DNA of 5,548 nt from Candidatus Njordarchaeota archaeon (GTDB taxonomy: Archaea > Asgardarchaeota > Njordarchaeia > Njordarchaeales > Njordarchaeaceae): assembly GCA_029856625.1 (NCBI GenBank), contig JAHKLG010000100.1, positions 1-5,548 of the forward strand, read 5' to 3'. This document shows, in pieces, positions 1-4,863 of the stretch (the stretch's first letter is position 1; every line of letters starts with the position of its first letter). The translations under genes and the position numbers were made by a program. The notes under the pieces are model-generated. The model made no database searches. It was given only the letters and a program-made list of their open reading frames with translations, and was not told where the DNA came from.

Positions 1-12
1 AATGCTTCTCAT

Positions 13-24
13 AAAAAAGAAAGG
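13..24 (-). terminator. Oligo-T terminator after nrdD
   Basis: Just downstream of the nrdD stop codon, the minus strand reads CCTTTCTTTTTT, with six T's at 18-13. Archaeal RNA polymerase commonly terminates at such T-runs without a hairpin. No strong stem is visible, so the call rests on composition and position. The window ends 12 bp further on, so a downstream gene (for example the activase nrdG) cannot be excluded. Confidence 0.4.
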
Positions 25-29
25 GAATT

Positions 30-1946
30 CTATAGGTAGGATTTAGAAGTAATTTTTGCTTGCTTGATCGTTGCGGATGTGGAGAAAGAATAGTGTATTC
101 TTGATCGAAACTCATGCCTCCTTCCAATATTCCAATTTTTAATTGGTCTATAATAGCCAACTATGCGACTCCATATCTCTATATTCTCTGATCCACACTT
201 AGGGCATGACTCATAAACCCCGACCCCTTCCCATCCGCATTTATTGCAAAATGTTAATGCTGGTGTTATACTAAAGTACACTATTTTTGTCTTAGTTACA
301 ATATTATAGATCATTCTCTTAAGAGCTCTCTCATCAGGCATCTCTGCTAAGAATATATGCATCATTACTCCGCCAGTAAATTCTTTCTGAACCTCGCTTT
401 CAAGGGAAATCCTCTCCGAGAGAGGTATGTCAGCGTAATATGGAACTATGCTATTACTATAGAAAGGTACGTCATCTAGCATTGGTATGAATGCTCTCAT
501 CTTTTCCCGCTTTATAAGTTTTAGATCACTTAGAGCCAGTCTATATGCTGCGCTTTCACCCGGTACTTCCTCCACATTATATAAATATCCATCTTCGGCC
601 TCATACTCCTGACAAATTTTTCGAATTTCTTGGATTATTCTCTTCATCAAAATTGTAGCTTCCTTTCTCTCATTCTTACTGCTATCAATCCACAGTTTCT
701 CGTTATTCATTAAATTTGCAACTGCTTCTGGGAGACCTATTACTCCAATTGTGCTGAAATGATTGTTTAAATGCCCTAAATAAAGCTTAGTAATAGGCAT
801 TAAGCCTTTCTCGAGGGAAATTTCATACCTCTTCCTCAAAATTATGAGGAGATTTCTAATTTCTTTAAGAAGTTCTCTCAATTTATCAAAGAATATTTCC
901 TCCTCATTAAAGAATGCTAATCTAGGCAGGTTTATTGTGATAACACCTATACTTCCCGTAGCATCTGGCAGTGCCCATAATCCTCGAACCCTTCTAAATT
1001 TTTCTAACTCCTCAACTAGAGACTCCTCAGAACTTCTTCTAAGCTTAAAGAGAGACCCTTTTCTTGATAGCTTCTCGAAATCAATTGTTAGTCTACAACA
1101 CATAGCGTAGAGAGCACTTACGTCCGTTTGATATCCATTAAGAATATAAATTGTCCCACGACGTGCTAACACTTCGAACAATAGGTCTGTGAGATCTCCC
1201 CATCTAGACCCGTTCCAGTCAAATCTCTTCGTAAACATCATGGTAACTATCGGGAACGTAAAGGGTTTTCCGTCAGCATCTCCCTCTAAAAATTGCATGA
1301 ACAAAGCTTTTGATATTTCTATTGCTTCTTCCAAGTAATCTCCTAAAATTCCCACTTTTCTACCACCAATAATCGCTTCCGCATTAAGAAATGAAGGTAC
1401 CGTGTCAAGAACTATAGTCACATTAGTAAAAGGGCTCTGAAAACCTAAGCGACTAGGATAATTTAGCTCATAGACAAATCTTTGTAATGCTTGTTTAATG
1501 CTATTAAACCCTAATTTATCATATCTAATAAATGGTGCCAGGAATAAGTCGATAGCCGAGACTGCTTGAGCCCCACTCCATTCCTGACTCGCTAGGAAAA
1601 AGAAGCTCACCAGGTGCGAAATGGCTGTATCTAAGTGTTTCGCTGGTCTAGTATTGATTGTTGGCGTTCTTAAACCCATCTTTAAAAGCTTATAGTAGGA
1701 CCACCCAACGCAATATGGAATAAAGAGGGAATGGGGTAATTTGTGGATGTGTATGTCTCCGCTAATATGCATCTTAACGAAATTTTCTGGCAAGTATTCG
1801 CGTAGTATAACTGGATCTTTCAGAATTTTATCCATGAGATAGCCTATGAAGCTACTATATGCCTTGTTAACGTTAGCATTTTCTTTAACTAGCCAATCAC
1901 TTTCCTCCAAGTAAGCTTTCTCAAGCTCACTTATTCTTTTTTTCAC
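30..1946 (-). CDS. nrdD: Anaerobic (class III) ribonucleoside-triphosphate reductase, no ATP-cone
   Basis: This is a glycyl-radical enzyme that reduces ribonucleoside triphosphates to deoxyribonucleotides in the cytoplasm without oxygen. Seen in the 638 residues: a typical NrdD N-terminal segment DWLVKENANV (17-26); GDIHIHKL (63-70) and the PYCVGW cysteine C79; QEWSGAQA (121-128); QSPFTNVT (170-177); MCCRL (282-286), carrying the presumed thiyl-radical cysteine, probably C284; GVITINLPR (334-342); four zinc-type cysteines C567, C570, C581 and C584; and the glycyl-radical loop RIVGYY with G597. The start is GTG at 1944-1946. An in-frame TGA at 1953-1955 blocks any longer start, so the N-terminal ATP-cone (about 90 residues) of many NrdDs is absent. 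Residues continue 41 past G597, somewhat longer than I recall for other members, with a Ser/Thr/Lys-rich end. No intein is present. The activase NrdG, which family knowledge says is required, is not in this window. Function is secure; the reductant type (formate or thiol) is not. Confidence 0.96.
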   Translation of the reverse strand: MKKRISELEKAYLEESDWLVKENANVNKAYSSFIGYLMDKILKDPVILREYLPENFVKMHISGDIHIHKLPHSLFIPYCVGWSYYKLLKMGLRTPTINTRPAKHLDTAISHLVSFFFLASQEWSGAQAVSAIDLFLAPFIRYDKLGFNSIKQALQRFVYELNYPSRLGFQSPFTNVTIVLDTVPSFLNAEAIIGGRKVGILGDYLEEAIEISKALFMQFLEGDADGKPFTFPIVTMMFTKRFDWNGSRWGDLTDLLFEVLARRGTIYILNGYQTDVSALYAMCCRLTIDFEKLSRKGSLFKLRRSSEESLVEELEKFRRVRGLWALPDATGSIGVITINLPRLAFFNEEEIFFDKLRELLKEIRNLLIILRKRYEISLEKGLMPITKLYLGHLNNHFSTIGVIGLPEAVANLMNNEKLWIDSSKNERKEATILMKRIIQEIRKICQEYEAEDGYLYNVEEVPGESAAYRLALSDLKLIKREKMRAFIPMLDDVPFYSNSIVPYYADIPLSERISLESEVQKEFTGGVMMHIFLAEMPDERALKRMIYNIVTKTKIVYFSITPALTFCNKCGWEGVGVYESCPKCGSENIEIWSRIVGYYRPIKNWNIGRRHEFRSRIHYSFSTSATIKQAKITSKSYL

Positions 1947-1963
1947 AAAGACTCACTCATCAT
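1943..1963 (-). other. Possible six-codon upstream ORF overlapping the nrdD start
   Basis: On the minus strand ATG ATG begins a six-codon frame (MMSESL) whose TGA shares bases with the nrdD start in the overlap GTGA. The ATG at 1963 lies about 29 bp from the centre of a TTAAAA TATA-like box, the spacing expected for a nearly leaderless transcript. This geometry could couple translation of a mini-ORF to nrdD. It could equally be chance, as the frame is very short. Confidence 0.2.
1952..1956 (-). promoter_or_regulatory. Ribosome binding site of nrdD (GTGAG)
   Basis: The minus strand carries GTGAG five bases before the GTG start. It matches four bases of the archaeal GGTGA consensus that pairs with the 16S rRNA 3' end. 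Together with the in-frame stop just upstream, it supports GTG at 1946 as the real start. The match is moderate. Confidence 0.45.
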
Positions 1964-1988
1964 TATTCTCTAAATCCATTATTAGGAG

Positions 1989-1997
1989 ATTTTAAGG
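1989..1997 (-). promoter_or_regulatory. Candidate TATA box for nrdD
   Basis: The minus strand reads CCTTAAAAT, with TTAAAA at 1995-1990, a TATA-like hexamer. A start of transcription about 26 bases downstream would fall near 1966, giving a leader of about 20 nt before the GTG. There is no clear purine BRE upstream, and other A/T runs in this region could serve instead. Confidence 0.3.
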
Positions 1998-2010
1998 AAA
2001 AAATTTATGG
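1997..2010 (+). promoter_or_regulatory. Candidate BRE/TATA promoter of the purA operon
   Basis: GGAAAAAA TTTATGG looks like an archaeal purine-rich BRE followed by a TTTATG TATA-like box (2004-2009). Transcription would begin near 2032, giving a purA leader of about 50 nt, which fits the presence of a GGTGA ribosome binding site. The box lies within about 15 bp of the opposing nrdD TATA candidate, so the two promoters may interfere with or regulate each other. Confidence 0.4.
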
Positions 2011-2045
2011 AATAATTAACCTAAAAGGCTTCTTGAGATGATCAA

Positions 2046-2081
2046 AGAATATCACTCTTATGACATATTCTAGGTGAATAT
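2046..2081 (+). promoter_or_regulatory. Overlapping inverted repeats in the purA leader
   Basis: Three related blocks are seen: AGAATAT (2046-2052), ATATTCT (2065-2071) and GAATAT (2076-2081). The middle block can pair either with the first (7 bp, 12-nt loop) or, using ATATTC, with the last (6 bp, 5-nt loop). The second pairing would place the GGTGA ribosome binding site in the hairpin and end right at the ATG. This is the geometry of an on/off switch, or of a multi-half-site operator at DNA level. The stems are A/U-rich and would be weak at high temperature, so the role is speculative. Confidence 0.25.
2073..2077 (+). promoter_or_regulatory. Ribosome binding site of purA (GGTGA)
   Basis: A perfect archaeal GGTGA motif sits four bases before the ATG at 2082. 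It fixes the purA start, which also gives the usual position for the nucleotide-binding glycine loop. Confidence 0.7.
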
Positions 2082-3083
2082 ATGAGCGCTGTAGTGGTTG
2101 TTGGAGGATTCTTTGGAGATGAGGGGAAGGGAAAAATAATTAGTTATCTCGCGCTTAATGATAAACCGAGCATCGTCGTTAGAGGAGGAGTAGGACCAAA
2201 TGCTGGGCACACCGTGGTTTATAAAGGAAAAACGTATAAGCTTAGGCAAATACCTAGCGGATTCGTTTATGAGAAGGCTAGACTCTTAATAGGCCCAGGA
2301 GTTTTGATTAATCCCGAAGTTCTTCTGCGAGAGATAAAAGAGACTGGAATTGATCCTAAGCGTTTGGGTGTTGATTATCAGTGCGGTATTATAGAGAAAA
2401 CTCACATTGAAAGGGATAGAAAGCCAGATTTAAAGGGGAGAATTGGTACGACAGGGACTGGATGTGGTCCTGCTAACGCAGATAGAGCATTAAGAGTACT
2501 AAAAGTAGCGAGAGACGTACCCGAACTGAAAAAATTCTTAACTGATGTTCCTGGTGAGCTACACGAAGCCATAGATAATGGTCTTCCAATTCTAGTAGAA
2601 GGTACCCAAGGAACTTTTTTGTCCTTATACCATGGTACGTATCCGTTCGTCACAAGTGATGATGTTACGGCATCCGGAATTTGTGCTGACGTTGGTATAG
2701 GGCCAAAACATGTCAAGGATGTCATTATTGTCTTCAAATCCTATGTTACACGTGTAGGTGCAGGACCATTGCCTGGAGAGCTCTCTGAAGAAGAGGCAGC
2801 TCGGAGGGGATGGCTTGAGATAGCTACTGTTACGGGTAGGAAACGTAGAGCAGCACCCTTTAACTTTGATTTAGCTAAGAGAGCCGTGAAGCTGAATAGC
2901 GCTACGATGATAGCTATAACGAAGCTAGATGTCGTTTTTCCGGAAACAGCTGGTGTCAGTGATTTTGATAAGCTAAGTGATAGGGCAATACACTTTATTA
3001 GGGAAGTAGAGAAAAAACTGCATGTACCAGTAAAAATAATAAGCACAGGCCCAGATATCGAACATACCATTGATTTGCGATGA
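2082..3083 (+). CDS. purA: Adenylosuccinate synthetase (archaeal short form)
   Basis: It joins IMP and aspartate with GTP hydrolysis to form adenylosuccinate, the first committed step from IMP to AMP, in the cytoplasm. Seen: the N-terminal glycine loop GDEGKGK (12-18) with catalytic D13; PNAGHT (39-44) with catalytic H43; GTTGTGCGPA (122-131); KVAR with R144, which in the E. coli enzyme reaches the partner subunit's active site; EGTQGT (173-178) and HGTYPFVTSD (184-193); TRVGAGPLPGE (223-233); TGRKRR (251-256); TKLDV (280-284), the guanine-binding motif; and STGPD (321-325). At 333 residues it is about 100 shorter than the bacterial enzyme, as is usual for the archaeal form, and all key motifs are kept, so it looks complete and active. 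It is the first gene of a two-gene operon: the M20 gene starts 9 bp after its stop. It is divergent from nrdD across 135 bp, which may coordinate ribo- and deoxyribonucleotide supply. Confidence 0.97.
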   Translation: MSAVVVVGGFFGDEGKGKIISYLALNDKPSIVVRGGVGPNAGHTVVYKGKTYKLRQIPSGFVYEKARLLIGPGVLINPEVLLREIKETGIDPKRLGVDYQCGIIEKTHIERDRKPDLKGRIGTTGTGCGPANADRALRVLKVARDVPELKKFLTDVPGELHEAIDNGLPILVEGTQGTFLSLYHGTYPFVTSDDVTASGICADVGIGPKHVKDVIIVFKSYVTRVGAGPLPGELSEEEAARRGWLEIATVTGRKRRAAPFNFDLAKRAVKLNSATMIAITKLDVVFPETAGVSDFDKLSDRAIHFIREVEKKLHVPVKIISTGPDIEHTIDLR

Positions 3084-3087
3084 GGGA
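3082..3087 (+). promoter_or_regulatory. Ribosome binding site of the M20 gene, overlapping the purA stop
   Basis: GAGGGA begins inside the purA TGA stop codon and lies five bases before the ATG at 3093. The overlap of stop and ribosome binding site implies that the two genes share one transcript and may be translationally coupled. Confidence 0.6.
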
Positions 3088-3092
3088 TAAGA

Positions 3093-4244
3093 ATGTGTGA
3101 GAAATTAGTAGTAGAATTATTGAAAGAATTTGTATCAATAGATACGACATCAACAGAGAGAAAGAATTTTGATAAAATGGTCGAGGTAATTAGCCAAAGA
3201 GCTAGAGAGTTTGGATTAGTTGTCAAGAAAATAGTTGATAAGAAGAAGATTCCACATCTTATAATTTCCTTACCAAATGCTCCAAAAAATGCGAAAAAGA
3301 TAATCTTTCTCACACACTATGATGTAGTCCCCCCTGGAGAAGGATGGAGCTTTGACCCGTTCACACCTATTGTAAAGGAGGGGAAAGTTTACGGAAGAGG
3401 AGCCTCAGATGATAAATCTGGCATAGTGGCTGGTTTAATAGCATTTAAAGAAGTGTTAGATAACGGGCTCGTTCCTAAAGTATATCCAGAGCTCATCGTA
3501 GCGGGTGGAGAAGAAACTGGAGAATCAGTAGATTTCTTCAAAGAGATAATGGGAGATATCGCAGTAGTATTGGATGTGGGTCCAGAGGGGTTATCTATAG
3601 GAGCCTCTGGTGTTGCTAGAATTAGAGTAAGGGTAAAAGGCAGACAAGCGCACTCTGCATATCCATTTAAAGGTAAGAACGCGATATATGAGGCGAGTAA
3701 GTTAATTAATTTTCTGAGGAAGTATGCAGAAGAATTAGAGAAAACTAGAGTATCGCAATACGCCGCACCAGAACATTATGAAAAATTACCAGCCCGCCTA
3801 AGCGTAACAATGATAAAGGGCGGTGTAGCTCCAAATATCATTCCTGGAGAATGCGAACTAATAATTGATAGGAGAACAATTCCAGAGGAAGATGCTGAGG
3901 AAGCAGCTCGGGAAATACAAAGAGTAATTCTGGACTTTGCTCATAAAGAAGGGGTTGATGTGGAATTGGATGCGCGCGGACTTATAAATGGATGGGTTAC
4001 AAAGGATGAGAAAATAGTAATGAAGTTCAAGAAAATTCTAGAGGATATCTTAGGCAAAGAGGTGAGGCTAGTTGTTGAGTTAGGCGGAACTGATGGTGTG
4101 CATTTAATTGATCGAATGCCAGTTGGTCAGTTCGGTGCATTAAGAAGCGAAAATAATATTCATGGCATTGATGAATTTGTTTACATAAAAGATGTTATAT
4201 TAGTGAAAGATTTTGTAAAAAGAGTTATCCTCACAGAATTTTAA
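3093..4244 (+). CDS. M20-family metallopeptidase / amidohydrolase
   Basis: This is a cytoplasmic zinc-dependent hydrolase of the ArgE/DapE/CPG2/carnosinase superfamily that cleaves a peptide or N-acyl amide bond. Seen in the 383 residues: THYDVVP (74-80) with metal ligand H75; GRGASDDKSG (101-110) with bridging D106; GGEETG (138-143) with catalytic base E140 and metal ligand E141; a probable metal Asp, D161; a lid/dimerisation domain from about 172 to 290, with GRQAHSAYP (183-191, H187) and IIDRRTIP (257-264); GGTDGVH (331-337); and the final metal ligand H357 in NNIHGID. All expected ligands are present, so it should be active. Homologues are often labelled succinyl-diaminopimelate desuccinylase, but the DDK motif and Asp at 161 resemble dipeptidases more than DapE or ArgE, so I leave the substrate open. 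A LysK-type role is possible, but no lysine-biosynthesis neighbours are visible. It is co-transcribed with purA, 9 bp downstream, with no evident pathway link. No signal peptide is seen. Confidence 0.9.
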   Translation: MCEKLVVELLKEFVSIDTTSTERKNFDKMVEVISQRAREFGLVVKKIVDKKKIPHLIISLPNAPKNAKKIIFLTHYDVVPPGEGWSFDPFTPIVKEGKVYGRGASDDKSGIVAGLIAFKEVLDNGLVPKVYPELIVAGGEETGESVDFFKEIMGDIAVVLDVGPEGLSIGASGVARIRVRVKGRQAHSAYPFKGKNAIYEASKLINFLRKYAEELEKTRVSQYAAPEHYEKLPARLSVTMIKGGVAPNIIPGECELIIDRRTIPEEDAEEAAREIQRVILDFAHKEGVDVELDARGLINGWVTKDEKIVMKFKKILEDILGKEVRLVVELGGTDGVHLIDRMPVGQFGALRSENNIHGIDEFVYIKDVILVKDFVKRVILTEF

Positions 4245-4280
4245 AACAACAAATTATTGCTTACTATCTAGTGAATTATT

Positions 4281-4292
4281 AATATTTTTATT
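4281..4292 (+). terminator. Oligo-T terminator of the purA-M20 operon
   Basis: About 40 bp after the M20 stop there is a run AATATTTTTATT, with five T's at 4285-4289. A weak 5-bp inverted repeat (TGAAT 4272-4276, ATTCA 4290-4294) flanks it. This fits archaeal oligo-T termination, but the same bases could be the promoter of the next gene. Confidence 0.35.
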
Positions 4293-4300
4293 CATATTTA
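4293..4300 (+). promoter_or_regulatory. Candidate TATA box for the HEAT-like gene
   Basis: CATATTTA is TATA-like. Transcription starting about 26 bases from its centre would begin near 4323, giving a leader of 8 to 17 nt depending on the start codon. The start lacks a good ribosome binding site, so a short-leader or leaderless transcript would make sense. The surrounding A/T richness keeps confidence low. Confidence 0.3.
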
Positions 4301-4339
4301 CTATTCGTTCAAATAAGGGTTCTGAATAAAGTGTTATAT

Positions 4340-4855
4340 ATGAGCTATGAATCTGAGGATATTTCGAAAATATTAAGATATGGCGATGCAGAGAGTATTA
4401 AACAATCAATTATCCGAATTCTGAGACAATCTCTAGAGAGTGAAGATGAGATAGAGAAAAGACGGATACGAAGAATATACGTTCCTCTTCCATATGAAAT
4501 AAGATCAAAAATTAAGATAGCCGCCCTCCAAGCTCTGAAAGAAATAGGATACTGGGATCCAGAAATCTTCGATAGTATATTCTTGCTTGCAAAGAATGAT
4601 CCAGATTATGAAATTAGAAGATTGGCAGAGGAAACAATCATAGCTGTACTGAGAAAAACTAATCATAAAAAAGAAAGTCTCCTACAAGTCCTGAACGCCA
4701 TAAATAAACGCGAGATTCTTATCTCTCCAATAGATGCTGTGAAAGCTAGTGGTATAGAAGCAGCTGAAGAATTGCTGAAGGATGAAAATGTATCTAAAGA
4801 TGTTAAGGAACTTGTAAAATTCTGTTTAGAAGCAATAAAAAAGGAAAAAAGTTAG
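4340..4855 (+). CDS. HEAT-like helical-repeat protein of unknown function
   Basis: I do not recognise this gene. It encodes 171 residues from ATG 4340. A GTG at 4331 would add three residues (numbering here counts from ATG). ATG is preferred because neither start has a convincing ribosome binding site; the nearest is AAGGG at 4315-4319, 11 bases before the GTG. The protein looks all-helical: an N-terminal helix pair (about 8-35); a very basic connector, EKRRIRRIYVPLPYE (39-53); a clear HEAT-type repeat with SKIKIAALQALKEIG (56-70) and DYEIRRLAEETIIAVLRKT (89-107); and a further helical pair ending in the charged tail KKEKS. The Asp-Pro before the second helix (NDPDYEIRR) is typical of HEAT repeats. 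It has no catalytic motif, signal peptide or membrane segment. Such folds usually act as protein or nucleic-acid scaffolds; the basic connector could contact RNA, DNA or an acidic partner. It is convergent with ino1 and apparently monocistronic. It is a real gene: codon use matches its neighbours and amphipathic helices run throughout. Confidence 0.8.
   Translation: MSYESEDISKILRYGDAESIKQSIIRILRQSLESEDEIEKRRIRRIYVPLPYEIRSKIKIAALQALKEIGYWDPEIFDSIFLLAKNDPDYEIRRLAEETIIAVLRKTNHKKESLLQVLNAINKREILISPIDAVKASGIEAAEELLKDENVSKDVKELVKFCLEAIKKEKS
4837..4850 (-). terminator. Oligo-T tract serving ino1, inside the HEAT-like gene
   Basis: On the minus strand, 14 bases past the ino1 stop, there are two runs of six T's split by CC. 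They lie within the lysine codons at the end of the opposing gene. This is the only plausible termination tract for ino1 in the immediate vicinity, because the two stop codons are only 8 bp apart. Confidence 0.4.
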
Positions 4856-4863
4856 GGAACTTC

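Noticed and set aside
844..1110. An 88-codon open frame on the plus strand within nrdD
   Set aside because: It is antisense to a strongly conserved part of nrdD (including MCCRL) and its product is Ser/Asn/Leu-rich with no recognisable motif; it is a shadow frame.
30..1946. An intein in nrdD
   Set aside because: Archaeal NrdDs can carry inteins, but here the conserved blocks follow one another at normal spacing in 638 residues with no inserted splicing motifs.
1957..1963. A C-box-like ATGATGA on the minus strand, suggesting a C/D box RNA
   Set aside because: No suitable CTGA D box or internal D'/C' pair follows at the right distance, and it coincides with the nrdD start region.
2402..2737. 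A 111-codon open frame on the minus strand within purA
   Set aside because: It is antisense to conserved purA motifs and has no ribosome binding site or family resemblance.
2741..3313. A 190-codon minus-strand open frame across purA and the M20 gene
   Set aside because: Its hydrophobic look comes from reading lysine/glutamate-rich codons in reverse; it spans two well-supported genes.
4245..4330. A possible small RNA or tRNA in the spacer
   Set aside because: The sequence is very A/T-rich with only a 5-bp inverted repeat; no cloverleaf or structured RNA could be found.
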